Positions 1 to 8,771 of a stretch of 64,000 bases of DNA are shown in pieces (the first letter of the stretch is position 1; each line of letters begins with the position of its first letter). Below the pieces are notes generated by a model that was not told the origin of the DNA, made no database searches, and saw only the letters and a list, made by a program, of their open reading frames with translations. The stretch comes from Kovacikia minuta CCNUW1. Its GTDB lineage: Bacteria > Cyanobacteriota > Cyanobacteriia > Leptolyngbyales > Leptolyngbyaceae. The translations under genes were made by a program, and so were the position numbers. The DNA lies in contig NZ_CP083582.1 of the NCBI RefSeq assembly GCF_020091585.1, positions 1,984,001 to 2,048,000 on the forward strand, written 5' to 3'.

Positions 1-314
1 GCGGCACCCCTGACAAAATTCTGCCAGTTCTGGAAAAATTTCTGGAAAAATTTTGGCAAGAAAGAGACGTATCGGGAGAATTTAGTGATACCCCTGAATG
101 CCTTGTCGCCCAGATTACGGTTCGGTTTGGGTTTGAGATCTGTGAGGATGATTTTTCAAATCTGCGCGTTGGTATCCGGTACAGCCCCGATGCCGAATAT
201 CTCTATTTGATATCTGATGAACGAAAGATCCGGGTGTGGGTTCCAGAGAATGCCTATCGCAAGAATCCGGAGCTTGGGTTAGAAGGGTGCCGACCCTGGG
301 AGGGAGGAGATTGA
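1..314 (+). CDS. C-terminal end of an unrecognised protein (partial)
   Basis: The last 103 codons of a gene that begins before the window, read in the frame starting at base 3 and ending at TGA 312-314. The translation runs from GTPDKILPVLEKF to RPWEGGD and is rich in acidic and aromatic residues. I see no membrane segment, no repeat and no recognised domain. It ends about 280 bases before the apcF-like gene on the same strand, too far to assume cotranscription. The function is unknown. Confidence 0.6.
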   Translation, partial: GTPDKILPVLEKFLEKFWQERDVSGEFSDTPECLVAQITVRFGFEICEDDFSNLRVGIRYSPDAEYLYLISDERKIRVWVPENAYRKNPELGLEGCRPWEGGD

Positions 315-596
315 GACTTGATGGTTTGAGTTTTTTGGGCAGGGAGACAGCGGCAAATTAGCCCGCCTCTTTACCTGCTGCCTGTTTGTAGGAGTAAGCC
401 GATTTTTATCAAGATGAATGTTGGTTTATCTCTATAAAAACGGCTTTATTCTTATTAAGAAAAAGGCAATTTTGAAGCCAGTAAAATTGTTTTTTTTGTG
501 ATAAGCTTGATGCTAAATTCATTGCTATGACAATGATTCCACTCGATTTGCGCATTGATTAACTATTCACAAACCCAGCATTTTTAGAGGGATCTT

Positions 597-1109
597 ATGC
601 AGGATAAGGTAACGAGTGTATTGAGTAATTTCGATTTAATTGGTCAACCTTTCAATCGAGATGCGATCGATACATTGAATGACTTTTTAGATAGTGGTAC
701 AGCACGGGTGCAGGCAGCTTCCATCATTAGTTCCAATGCAGCCGCAATCGTTAAACAGGCAGCCGCCCAATTGTTTGAGGAACAACCTGAATTACTCAGA
801 CCGGGCGGAAATGCCTACACAACTCGTCGCCACGCCATGTACCTGCGGGACATGGGCTATTTCCTGCGTTATTGCAGTTATGCCCTGGTCGCTGGAGATA
901 ACAGTGTGCTAGACGATCGCCTGCTGGCCGGGCTGAAGGAAATGTTCAATTCCCTGGTCATCCCTTTGGGGCCAACCGCTCGCAGCATTCAACTGATGAA
1001 GAACCTGGTTAAAGAGAAACTCGCAGCAGCCGGAATTAAAAATACTGGCTTCTTTGTAGATGAGCCATTTGACTATGTAATTCGCGAATTAAGCGAAACA
1101 GACGTTTAG
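597..1109 (+). CDS. apcF: ApcF-like allophycocyanin beta-18 subunit lacking the bilin-attachment cysteine
   Basis: A 170-residue phycobiliprotein of the allophycocyanin beta class. The ApcF affinity rests on the phrases ARVQAASIISSNAAAIVKQA, EEQPELLRPGGNAYTTRR and the C-terminal DEPFDYVIRELSE. In the phycobilisome core ApcF normally pairs with the ApcE linker domain and tunes the terminal emitter. Asn72, the methylated beta-subunit asparagine, is present, as are the bilin-contacting Arg84 and Asp85. Position 82, normally Cys in AACLRDMDYYLRY, is Tyr here (HAMYLRDMGYFLRY; codon TAC at 840-842), and the second Asp of that motif is Gly87. Covalent phycocyanobilin attachment at the usual site is therefore impossible. 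The start is supported by AGAGGGA about 6 bases upstream. It could be a divergent paralogue rather than the main ApcF. The nearest downstream gene is convergent, 8 bases away. Confidence 0.85.
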   Translation: MQDKVTSVLSNFDLIGQPFNRDAIDTLNDFLDSGTARVQAASIISSNAAAIVKQAAAQLFEEQPELLRPGGNAYTTRRHAMYLRDMGYFLRYCSYALVAGDNSVLDDRLLAGLKEMFNSLVIPLGPTARSIQLMKNLVKEKLAAAGIKNTGFFVDEPFDYVIRELSETDV

Positions 1110-1117
1110 AGGATTGT

Positions 1118-1378
1118 CTACTGCCGAACCCGTTGTTCAAATTCTTCGCGGGTACTTTCTACCAGGGTCAGGGCCGTTTGATAGACATTGGGCTGTTCTT
1201 GCTTCAGCCAGGCAAGCAGGCGCGACAGTTGGGCGTTTCTTAGTTCCAGATCAGCCTGGAAAATGGCAGCAGTTGCCATGTGTTTGGCATATTCTGCTGG
1301 ATGGCCTTGTGTAACAAATGCAGCCGTAAGTGCAGTCAATGCCTGTTGACGAACGAGATCGGAGGTTGGAGGAATCAT
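1118..1378 (-). CDS. Small helical protein, translationally coupled to the AAA ATPase
   Basis: An 86-residue, mostly helical and charged protein, MIPPTSDLVRQQ to EEFEQRVRQ, with no recognised domain. Its ATG overlaps the TGA of the upstream AAA ATPase gene in an ATGA arrangement (1375-1378), which indicates translational coupling and a shared transcript. I infer a role linked to the ATPase, for example as adaptor or substrate handler, but the sequence does not prove it. Its stop lies 8 bases from the stop of the convergent apcF-like gene. Confidence 0.65.
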   Translation of the reverse strand: MIPPTSDLVRQQALTALTAAFVTQGHPAEYAKHMATAAIFQADLELRNAQLSRLLAWLKQEQPNVYQTALTLVESTREEFEQRVRQ

Positions 1379-3231
1379 AGGTGTGAGGTGAGGCGTTGAG
1401 TTGACAGTAGTTGGTAGGCAGCTGTGAAGTCATCCGTAGAAATCTGGATTGTGGTGGGATCGGTGATTCCCTGAGCACGATGGCGACGAATGGCTTCCAG
1501 GGCTGCCTGGTTACTTAACAGAGCCAGATCTGCCCCATTCCAGCCTTCGGTTTGAGTTGCCCAGTCTGCCAGATCAATCTGGGCCAGAGGTCGATCGCTG
1601 TTATGAACCTGCAAGATGGCAAGACGGCTGTGGAGATCTGGCAAATCTACTTTTAGCTGAAGGTCAAGTCGGCCAGCACGCCGGAGTGCGGGATCGAGTG
1701 CATCTGGGCGATTGGTGGCACCGATGAGTAAAACATTGAGGCATTCCTGGAGACCGTCCAATTCAGTCAGGAGTTGCCCAACGACGCGATCGCTCACCCC
1801 GGAATCCCCTTGAAACTGCCCCCGTACTGGAACCAGCGTATCGATCTCATCAATAAAGACAACACAGGGCGCCGCCTGTCGGGCTTTGGCAAACAACTCT
1901 CTAACTTCCTGTTCAGCGGCACCAACCCAACGGCTCAGGAGTTCGGGACCATTTACCGCAATAAAATTTGCCCTGGCTTGGGAGGCAACTGCTTTTGCCA
2001 GTAAGGTTTTTCCTGTACCAGGCGGCCCCCACAGCAGGATGCCACGGGGTGCTTTGGCACCAGTACGCTGGTAGAGTTCCGGATACAGCAGGGCACCTTC
2101 AACTGATTCTTGCAGGGTCCGTTTAATTTCCTCCAGTCCACCAATTTGATCCCACGGGATATTGGGAGATTCCACTTCGACGGAGCGTAGGACGGATGGT
2201 TTGATTTGCTTGAGTGCCTGCAAAAAGTCTTCTCGGTTGACACTCATCCCATCCGGCAACGGTTCCTGAAGGGAAGGAACCTGGCGACGCAGGGCAGTGT
2301 AAGCGGCTTTCTGGCAAATTGCTTTGAGGTCTGCGCCGACCATTCCCACCGAAAGATCGGCGATCGTGTTCAGATCTACAGACCCATCTAACGGCATGGC
2401 ACGGGTCAGAATTGTAAGAATTTCCAATCGTCCATTACGATCGGGAACGCGGAAGTGAACTTCGCGATCAAACCGACCGGGGCGGCGCAGGGCGGGATCA
2501 AGATGATCGGGACGGTTGGTAGCCGCCAGCACAATTACCCCTGTGGTCTTAGCAAAGCCATCCATTAACCCCAGGAGTTGTGCCACCAGACGTTTTTCGA
2601 CTTCGCCTTCGACCTTGCTGCGATCGGGCGCGAGGCTATCGATTTCATCAATAAAGACAATACAGGGAGCAGCTTTAGTGGCTTTCTCAAAAATGCCTCT
2701 CAGCCGTCCTTCTGCTTCCCCATAATATTTGCCCATTACCTCTGGGCCCACAATTGCAATGTAGTTGACCCCCAATTCTTCCGCCAGTCCACGGGCAGTG
2801 AGGGTTTTTCCGGTGCCAGGTGGTCCCACAAGCAGCACGCCCCGTGGTGGTTCTAGGCCTAGTTTTGCCAGAAGTTCTGGGCGTTTGAGGGGAATTTCTA
2901 CCAATTCTTTCAGTTCTTGCAAAACCTCTGCCAACCCGCCCACATCCTTGAGGGATGCCGAGATTTCTTCTCCAGCAGGTGGCGGCGTCACGATCGGGTC
3001 GAGATCGGTAGAATTTGTTGCGGTGCTCCCCTGCCTCTCGGCTCCACCACCTGGATGAGGACGAACCCGACTGACACCAATACCACCCGGAATATTGCCT
3101 TGACGAGGAATACTACTCAAACTTCGGGCATTCACCTGAATATCAGTCTTCAATTCCCCCTTCTCTGCCTTTTCTTCCAGGGTTTTGGCAAGTTCCAGCA
3201 GTTGCTCAAACCCCTTAAATAAATCACTCAT
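1375..3231 (-). CDS. CDC48/VCP-like tandem AAA ATPase
   Basis: A 618-residue protein with two complete AAA modules. Module 1 has Walker A GPPGTGKT near 136-143, Walker B CIVFIDEID near 190-198 and the arginine region RRPGRFDR near 249-256. Module 2 has Walker A near 402-409, Walker B CVVFIDEID near 456-464 and RRAGRLD near 517-523. The first 90 residues are a short charged helix and a Gly/Pro-rich linker in place of the N-domain of eukaryotic and archaeal CDC48, so substrate recognition must differ. Such proteins form hexamers that unfold or remodel protein complexes in the cytosol. The ATG follows a GGGGGAG ribosome site. The gene overlaps a small 86-residue gene downstream by 4 bases, forming a two-gene operon. 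The substrate is unknown. Confidence 0.88.
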   Translation of the reverse strand: MSDLFKGFEQLLELAKTLEEKAEKGELKTDIQVNARSLSSIPRQGNIPGGIGVSRVRPHPGGGAERQGSTATNSTDLDPIVTPPPAGEEISASLKDVGGLAEVLQELKELVEIPLKRPELLAKLGLEPPRGVLLVGPPGTGKTLTARGLAEELGVNYIAIVGPEVMGKYYGEAEGRLRGIFEKATKAAPCIVFIDEIDSLAPDRSKVEGEVEKRLVAQLLGLMDGFAKTTGVIVLAATNRPDHLDPALRRPGRFDREVHFRVPDRNGRLEILTILTRAMPLDGSVDLNTIADLSVGMVGADLKAICQKAAYTALRRQVPSLQEPLPDGMSVNREDFLQALKQIKPSVLRSVEVESPNIPWDQIGGLEEIKRTLQESVEGALLYPELYQRTGAKAPRGILLWGPPGTGKTLLAKAVASQARANFIAVNGPELLSRWVGAAEQEVRELFAKARQAAPCVVFIDEIDTLVPVRGQFQGDSGVSDRVVGQLLTELDGLQECLNVLLIGATNRPDALDPALRRAGRLDLQLKVDLPDLHSRLAILQVHNSDRPLAQIDLADWATQTEGWNGADLALLSNQAALEAIRRHRAQGITDPTTIQISTDDFTAAYQLLSTQRLTSHL

Positions 3232-3693
3232 CGCTCCCCCCGCTTTTCTTCCTGCCTCTCCAGTGTTCCCAAAATATGGGCAAGTACCTCGTTGTCAAAG
3301 GCAAGAAGAAACGTGGAGTGTACAAATGAAGCCTCGGTTATGGAGGGAGGGGCAGAGGGGGGGAGGGGCAGAGGGAGAGGGGGGGATTAAAGCAACTTTT
3401 TTATCCAGTTTCAGTTTTATTCCCTATTCCTACTTCCCATTTCAAAACCCAAAATTCGAAACTTGTCTTCCTCTTATTAATTTCTTTTGTGACAGAATGT
3501 AATCTCCTATACCAAAACTGGGAGTTGAGGCATTTGAGGGTAGACATTTTGTTATATATATGCTGTTTCCAGCAATAGTTTCAGTTATAATTTTCTACAA
3601 AATAGGGTTCCTGAGGATGTCGCAAGTAAGCATTATCTGTGCCACTGCACCCTCACTGGATTTGCCCCCCACACAGTTTGGTTGGAGAGAAGC
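3232..3693. other. Intergenic region with G-rich tract and RRM-gene leader
   Basis: This stretch lies between the divergent AAA ATPase and RRM genes and holds no convincing gene. It contains a G-rich low-complexity tract at about 3340-3390 and an AT-rich segment at about 3530-3610. The roughly 90 bases before the RRM start probably include its 5' untranslated leader. Leaders of cyanobacterial rbp genes are often cold-regulated, but no specific element could be confirmed by eye. Confidence 0.4.
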
Positions 3694-3984
3694 GTGACTA
3701 TTTATATTGGTAACCTGTCCTTTCAGGCTACTGAAGACGATCTCAGGGAAGTCTTTTCAGAATATGGTGAAGTGTCCCGGATCAGTCTTCCCACAGACCG
3801 AGAAACAGGCAGAAAACGAGGATTTGCTTTCGTTGAAATGAAAGAGGAGGCAAAGGAAGATGCGGCGATCGCAGACCTTGATGGGGCTGAATGGCTGGGT
3901 CGTGAACTGAAGGTGAATAAAGCGAAGCCTCGCGAGAACCGTGCCCCCAATGGTGGTCGAAGCTATTCCAATAGCTCGCTTTAG
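3694..3984 (+). CDS. RRM-type RNA-binding protein (cyanobacterial Rbp)
   Basis: A 96-residue protein made of one RNA recognition motif plus a short Asn/Ser/Gly-rich tail. RNP2 is IYIGNL at residues 3-8 and RNP1 is KRGFAFVEM at 41-49, both intact. I chose GTG 3694 rather than the in-frame TTG at 3682 because it gives the usual MTIYIGNLS start of the family and has GGAGAG 5-10 bases upstream. Rbp proteins bind single-stranded RNA; in cyanobacteria they are linked to cold response and, in some species, to placing photosynthesis mRNAs near thylakoids. The tail is short, as in the non-glycine-rich class. The gene is monocistronic. Confidence 0.9.
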   Translation: MTIYIGNLSFQATEDDLREVFSEYGEVSRISLPTDRETGRKRGFAFVEMKEEAKEDAAIADLDGAEWLGRELKVNKAKPRENRAPNGGRSYSNSSL

Positions 3985-4138
3985 CCGCTTTTGAAAGAAG
4001 TTGTGCTTCAGGGTGAAGCCTTCAACAATGGCTTTTGGAATCAGTTCGAGGGTTTATTTGTTGAGTATTTCACCTCTGAAGCCGTTATTCCTTTGCTTGA
4101 AATTGTCCTGGCTGTCAGGATAGCGTGAGACTCCCCCT

Positions 4139-4453
4139 CTAATTGGGGCGGGGAAACTTGCGAACCTGGTACTCGCCTTCTTCGATGATTTCGTAGGTAC
4201 CCGCTCCCAATGCCTGGGAAAACTTTTGTTCGGTTTCTTCCAGCACGGCGGCTGGGAAATTTTTCCATGCTTCCCGGTTTGCCCAATGAATCACCAGAAC
4301 CACTTCGTCTGCCTTCTGAGGATTAATCCATACCTCTTTTCCCATGAAGCCTGGAGATTTAGACAGAGTACCTGTCCAAATTTCCTCATCTTTCTGGATA
4401 TATTTTTCTCTAAGCTCTGGTGAAACCTTGATCTTCAGCCACTCGATAATCAT
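4139..4453 (-). CDS. TIGR03792-like cyanobacterial protein (ABM-type ferredoxin-like fold)
   Basis: A 104-residue protein beginning MIIEWLKIKVSPELREKYIQ. This opening, the phrase DEEIWTGTLSKSPGF and the motif WANREAWKNFP match what I know of the TIGR03792 family, a cyanobacterial group with an antibiotic-biosynthesis-monooxygenase-like alpha/beta fold. No catalytic activity has been established for the family. The protein is soluble with no signal peptide. It is flanked on one side by an AT-rich low-complexity stretch with repeated CATTCAAAA/CATTCATAA words (4550-4600). Confidence 0.75.
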   Translation of the reverse strand: MIIEWLKIKVSPELREKYIQKDEEIWTGTLSKSPGFMGKEVWINPQKADEVVLVIHWANREAWKNFPAAVLEETEQKFSQALGAGTYEIIEEGEYQVRKFPRPN

Positions 4454-4632
4454 GGGGATGGATGGGGAATAGAGAATGGGGTGTCGGAAATTAAGAATGA
4501 TGAATTAAAAACTACAGAGTTGGGGAAACCTCTGTAAATTAGGGCATTCAAAAACCTATCATTCATAATTCATCATTCAAAACTCATCATTCATAATTAT
4601 CCCGTCACCCCTTACCCTGCTCTATCCATTCC

Positions 4633-6372
4633 TTAGAAATTAAAGGTTGTCCTTAGGACACCTACAAACTGGGTGTCATTTCTGCTGTCACTTTCGGGAT
4701 TGAAAATGACCCAGAAGCCAGGGGTAATGGCGATATTGTCGTTAATTTGGAAGCGGTAAAAGGTTTCCAGGTGATAGGCAGTATCTCGATCGCGGCGGAC
4801 ATCGCTGTCTGACACGGTGGGAGGTACCCCGAATAACAGACCGGGCATATTGCCTTTGCCGCCCACATCGGGGAAGGTCAAACCTACTGCGGCATACCAG
4901 GCACTGGCGTGGTCTCCATCATTGACAGCCAGCAGATCGGTTCCACCCCGTCCGTTAGAGACATTGCTTAAGCCAGAATTTTCCGCATTAGCGCTGATGT
5001 AGCCACCAAAGGCATGGATATTGAAACTGTCGGAAACCTTGTAAAACCCTGACAGATTAACAATATCAGCAGAAGTGGGAATTTCGTTACCAAAGGGTAG
5101 ATTTGCCAGCAGACTGCCTGTGGTTGCTCCCAAAAATGCCCTTCCAGAAGGCGCATAGGAGTGCGTGTAGCCAACCCCGATCGCTCCCCAGTTGCCATAG
5201 AAAGCAAGTTGAGCCATTGCGTTGTAGCCACCGTTGAACAATCCATTGCCTGCCAGGGGAATATCTGGGTTGAATGCCAGGTAACCTGCGGTAAAAACGA
5301 TGTCCTTCGTAATATTCCAGTTGAGGGCACCACCGCCCCCACCCCGACGATAGAAGGGGCTGTATTCACCAAACTGGGAAGGGATGCCCAATCCATCATC
5401 TGCGACAGAGGGAGGGGTGAGGGTGTCGGTAATATCTGTAAACCCAATTCCAGTTGGACCGACAATAAAGGCAAGGGCATCACTAACCGGGAAGTAGTAA
5501 CGGATATGGGGGACAAAGACCTGGTTTTCAAAGTCATTGTCAAAGTTGAGCCGTGTCATGTTTGTGCCGGTGAGCGCGGCAACTCGGCTGAAGCCATCGG
5601 GAGCCACAAAGTTACCAAATTCCAAACGGACTCTCAGCAAATCTCTACCGGAAAAGCTACTTTCAAAGTTTAGTCGGGTGCGGGTGGCAAGAAAAGCGTT
5701 GGTGTCGTCGGAATTGCCCCCAACTCGATCGCCAAATGTAGCACTGATTGCCCAGATCGATTGGGCATTCAGTTTGGTTGTGGTTGAAAATTGCTGAGCT
5801 TCCAGTGTGCGGGTGCGAACTTCAAGCGCGTCAACCCGCCCCCGTAAAACGGCCAGTTCAGCCGCAAAACCTTCTTGCAGCTTCTGGAGGGCAATCAGAT
5901 CTTCTTTTCTGACCAGATCAGCCGTCGCAGCAGCCAAAAGTTCACTGATTCGATCCAGGCAAGCGTTGACCCCTGCCGCAAACTCGTAGCGGCTCAATGC
6001 CCGATTGCCCCGATAGGTTTTATCGGGATAGCCGACAATGCACCCATAGCGTTCGACTAAGGATTGCAACGCTTGAAATGCCCAATCCGTTGGTTTGACA
6101 TCAGTCAATTGAGAAACAGAAGTGACCTGATCCAGTGAGGTGAGATTTGAAACGTCTGCTTCTAAATCGTCTGGGGCAAGGCTGGAAGACCCCTGGGCAA
6201 CTTCAGCAACTTGTTCGATCGAGGTAAGGTTTGGACGGGTCTCTGGATTGGCTTGAGCCAGACCTGGAGGTTCCCCTGTTCCCACCACCAAGCCAGGTGC
6301 AAAGGCGATCGCAGCAACCCATAGAAGCGATCGCCGCTTCGAAATTTGTTTTGCCTTCTTATTCTTGATCAT
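4633..6372 (-). CDS. SLH-domain OprB-type outer-membrane porin (iron-uptake porin family)
   Basis: A 579-residue outer-membrane protein. A signal peptide (KKAKQISKRRSLLWVAAIAFAPG, ending near residue 40) is followed by a Ser/Thr/Asp-rich linker. One SLH domain lies near 87-146 (DVKPTDWAFQALQSLVERYG, with GYPD and RYEFAAG) and binds peptidoglycan-linked polymers. A coiled coil spans about 155-193 and a beta-barrel of the carbohydrate-selective porin type spans 200-579, ending in the typical aromatic RTTFNF. Cyanobacterial members carry inorganic ions and have been linked to iron uptake; the substrate here is not shown. A paralogue with the same layout is at 45097-47052. It is separated from its neighbours by more than 150 bases on both sides. 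Confidence 0.9.
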   Translation of the reverse strand: MIKNKKAKQISKRRSLLWVAAIAFAPGLVVGTGEPPGLAQANPETRPNLTSIEQVAEVAQGSSSLAPDDLEADVSNLTSLDQVTSVSQLTDVKPTDWAFQALQSLVERYGCIVGYPDKTYRGNRALSRYEFAAGVNACLDRISELLAAATADLVRKEDLIALQKLQEGFAAELAVLRGRVDALEVRTRTLEAQQFSTTTKLNAQSIWAISATFGDRVGGNSDDTNAFLATRTRLNFESSFSGRDLLRVRLEFGNFVAPDGFSRVAALTGTNMTRLNFDNDFENQVFVPHIRYYFPVSDALAFIVGPTGIGFTDITDTLTPPSVADDGLGIPSQFGEYSPFYRRGGGGGALNWNITKDIVFTAGYLAFNPDIPLAGNGLFNGGYNAMAQLAFYGNWGAIGVGYTHSYAPSGRAFLGATTGSLLANLPFGNEIPTSADIVNLSGFYKVSDSFNIHAFGGYISANAENSGLSNVSNGRGGTDLLAVNDGDHASAWYAAVGLTFPDVGGKGNMPGLLFGVPPTVSDSDVRRDRDTAYHLETFYRFQINDNIAITPGFWVIFNPESDSRNDTQFVGVLRTTFNF

Positions 6373-6795
6373 TAGAAGAATTTCCTGAATAAAAGGGTTT
6401 TGAATGGGAGGAGCTTTGAATTGAATAATTGGAGTATTTTCACGTGTGATAACTTCACAAAAGATGAAGTTGCCGACTTCAGCAACCGCCTCAGGTAGCC
6501 TGATGCAGCCACCTCTTGAATACTGCTGTTTCGTGAAAGATATGCCAAAAAAAAGGCTGTGTAAACAAAATTTAAGAAGTTAAAAATTGACTTGTACTAT
6601 CACTAACTCAACCACCTAATATTGTCCTCACAGCCACTCGGAAGATTTCTTAGATATAGCAAGTTATCAAGAGTAATTCCATTACAAAGTCTGAACTACT
6701 CAGTACGAGCGATAAATTTGACAGAATAAGGATGTATGTTGGGGGCGATCGCGCATTTCCCCATTTATTTCAGCCCAGTCGCTTAGGAAGGCAGC
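6373..6795. other. Intergenic, divergent promoter region
   Basis: A region of 423 bases between the divergent porin and phasin-like genes. It is AT-rich around 6540-6600 and 6650-6730. It must hold both promoters, but I could not identify a convincing Fur box, NtcA box or small RNA. GGAAGG at 6787-6792 lies just before the ATG of the phasin-like gene and could serve it as a ribosome site. Confidence 0.35.
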
Positions 6796-7119
6796 ATGGA
6801 TAATAACAATTGGCTTACGCAGCTACTCATGTTGGGAGTGGGTACCACTTCCCTGGTTGCGGAAAAGGTCAAGGAAGTCAGTGATGAACTCGTTAAAGAC
6901 GGCAAACTCAACCCCGACCAGGCGAAGGAAGTGATGGACGACCTGGTGCAAAAGCTGAAGTCAGAACAGGGAAATTTTGAGACCACGATGCAGCGGCAGT
7001 TACGTAATCTTTTGCAGGATATTGGGGTGCCCCGTCAGTCTGAAATGGATGAGCTACGGGGTCGAATCGATCGTCTGGAGCGCCAGGTGCGGGATTTGGA
7101 GAATAGGCTTTGGCGGTAG
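6796..7119 (+). CDS. Phasin-like helical protein
   Basis: A 107-residue protein, almost entirely amphipathic helix. It opens with a short hydrophobic segment (WLTQLLMLGVGTTSLVAEKV). The middle is charged and helical (DELVKDGKLNPDQAKEVMDDLVQKL). The C-terminal heptad coiled coil (SEMDELRGRIDRLERQVRDLENRL) is typical of proteins annotated as phasin family or polyhydroxyalkanoate-granule associated in cyanobacteria. No PHA synthase gene lies nearby, so the granule role is family knowledge only. GGAAGGCAGC precedes the start codon. Confidence 0.7.
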   Translation: MDNNNWLTQLLMLGVGTTSLVAEKVKEVSDELVKDGKLNPDQAKEVMDDLVQKLKSEQGNFETTMQRQLRNLLQDIGVPRQSEMDELRGRIDRLERQVRDLENRLWR

Positions 7120-7130
7120 CAAAAGAGAAA

Positions 7131-7172
7131 GGCTAAAGGATGAAGGCTAAAGGATGAAGGCTAAAGGATGAA
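7131..7172. repeat. Three 14-bp tandem repeats
   Basis: The unit GGCTAAAGGATGAA occurs three times head to tail, immediately after the phasin-like gene. It is two 7-base half units (GGCTAAA and GGATGAA) and so belongs with the heptamer repeats seen throughout the window. Confidence 0.9.
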
Positions 7173-7252
7173 AATTCTTCTTTCATCTTCTTCCTCACCT
7201 CTTACCTCCTCGTGCCCACACCCTACACCCCACACCCCTCCCCCTCTGATTC

Positions 7253-8122
7253 ATGAACCGAACCGCTCTTCTATTAGTTAACCGCCATGCCCGTCGTGGG
7301 AAGGAGGCTCTGGACGAAGCAATTGAACAGCTTAAGTCTTCCGGGTTTGATTTAGTTGAAGAATCAACCGAAAATGCCGATCGAATTCCAGACATCATTC
7401 GACAACATGCGGATCGGGTCGAGTTAGTCATTATTGGTGGCGGAGACGGGACCCTCAATGCGGCAACAGAAGGGTTAATTGATACCCGGTTGCCATTGGG
7501 AATTTTGCCGCTAGGTACGGCGAACGACCTGGCTCGAACCTTAGGAATCCCAACGGCTTTGCGAGAAGCCTGTCAGGTCATAGCAGAGGGCAATTTAGAG
7601 GCGATCGATCTGGGTTGGGTAAATGGCAAGCACTTTTTTAACGTTGCCAGTCTGGGGCTAAGCGTAAAAATCACCAAGCAACTGAGCAAGGATGCCAAAC
7701 GCCGCTGGGGAGTGCTTGCCTATGCCATCACCGCTTTGAAGGTGTTGATGGGTTCGGTTCCATTTTCAGCGGAAATTCGCGTCAATGGGGAATCCCGAAG
7801 TGTGAAGACGGTTCAGATTGCGGTGGGCAATGGGCGATATTACGGTGGTGGGTTGACTGTTGCAGAGGATGCGGCGATCGACGATCAACAGTTAGACCTC
7901 TACAGTCTGGAAGTCGATCACTGGTGGCAAATGATCCCATTGTTACCTGCGATGCGATCGGGTACCCATACGTCCTGGTCCTGGGTACGGTCAATGCGGG
8001 GTCAAGAGATTGAAATCCATACCCGTCGCCCCTACGATATCAACACCGATGGCGAAATTACCACCAAAACCCCGGCTCACTTTCGCGTCATCCCCAAAGC
8101 CGTTTCAGTTTTGGTCCCTTGA
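7253..8122 (+). CDS. YegS/BmrU-type lipid (diacylglycerol-like) kinase
   Basis: A 289-residue member of the diacylglycerol-kinase catalytic superfamily. The nucleotide-binding motif VIIGGGDGTLNAA lies near residues 64-76, with LGILPLGTANDLARTLG following; the C-terminal beta-sandwich contains DGEITTKTPAHFRV. Family members phosphorylate diacylglycerol, sphingoid bases or phosphatidylglycerol at the membrane; the exact substrate cannot be read here. The length is usual for the family. A Uma2-family gene follows on the same strand after a heptamer repeat tract. Confidence 0.87.
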   Translation: MNRTALLLVNRHARRGKEALDEAIEQLKSSGFDLVEESTENADRIPDIIRQHADRVELVIIGGGDGTLNAATEGLIDTRLPLGILPLGTANDLARTLGIPTALREACQVIAEGNLEAIDLGWVNGKHFFNVASLGLSVKITKQLSKDAKRRWGVLAYAITALKVLMGSVPFSAEIRVNGESRSVKTVQIAVGNGRYYGGGLTVAEDAAIDDQQLDLYSLEVDHWWQMIPLLPAMRSGTHTSWSWVRSMRGQEIEIHTRRPYDINTDGEITTKTPAHFRVIPKAVSVLVP

Positions 8123-8132
8123 TTGGGAAATA

Positions 8133-8174
8133 GGGAGTGGGGAGTAGGGAGTGGGGAGTAGGGAGTGGGGAGGA
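8133..8174. repeat. Heptamer tandem repeat (GGGAGTR)
   Basis: Six head-to-tail copies of GGGAGTG alternating with GGGAGTA lie between the lipid kinase and the Uma2 gene. This resembles the short tandemly repeated repetitive (STRR) heptamers known from filamentous cyanobacteria. The same heptamer recurs near 19400-19430, 39040-39070, 62306-62330 and 62756-62786. Confidence 0.9.
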
Positions 8175-8181
8175 AATAGCT

Positions 8182-8730
8182 ATGATTGCTGATTCAAAGC
8201 ACCCCAGGTTTACCGTTGAACAATACCTGGAATGGGAGTCTCACCAGGAAATTCGCCATGAGTACATTGATGGCGAAACCTATGCAATTACGGGGGGCAC
8301 CATTCCTCACAACTTGATTGCGCTCAATCTTTACACGTTGCTTCGGCCGCACCTGCGTCAAAAGGGTTGTCGCGCTTTTGTCGCAGATGTCAAAGTGCCG
8401 ATTAGCAGTAAGGGGCCGTACTATTACCCGGATATCATTGTCAGTTGTGATGAGCGCGATCGTGCCGCCATCAAACTCATTCAGTACCCAACTCTGATTG
8501 TTGAAGTCCTTGCTCCTGGCACAGAAAACTACGATCGAGGTGGAAAATTTGCCCAATACCGCAAACTCTCAACGTTACAGGAGTATGTTCTGATTGAATC
8601 TGAGCAAGTGAGTGTGGAGTGCTACCGCCGTGGCGAAAAGCAACGCTGGATCTATGAGCCATTTACCACGGGAGACACGATTACTCTCGGAGAGTATTGG
8701 ATTTTCCTGTGCGATCGATTTGCTGTATGA
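8182..8730 (+). CDS. Uma2-family protein (PD-(D/E)XK nuclease fold)
   Basis: A 182-residue Uma2 protein (DUF820 group), one of four in the window. The fold signature is visible as FVADVKVPI, YYPDIIVSCDE, TLIVEVLAPGTENYDRGGKFAQYRKL and EYVLIES. I chose ATG 8182 over an in-frame GTG at 8137, because the upstream codons only translate the heptamer repeat and GAGGAAA lies before 8182. Uma2 genes are hugely amplified in cyanobacteria. They have a restriction-endonuclease-like core, but no biological role has been established. Confidence 0.87.
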   Translation: MIADSKHPRFTVEQYLEWESHQEIRHEYIDGETYAITGGTIPHNLIALNLYTLLRPHLRQKGCRAFVADVKVPISSKGPYYYPDIIVSCDERDRAAIKLIQYPTLIVEVLAPGTENYDRGGKFAQYRKLSTLQEYVLIESEQVSVECYRRGEKQRWIYEPFTTGDTITLGEYWIFLCDRFAV

Positions 8731-8771
8731 AGACGTGCTGTTAGAGTCCTAGAGCTTCGGTACAGGATTTC

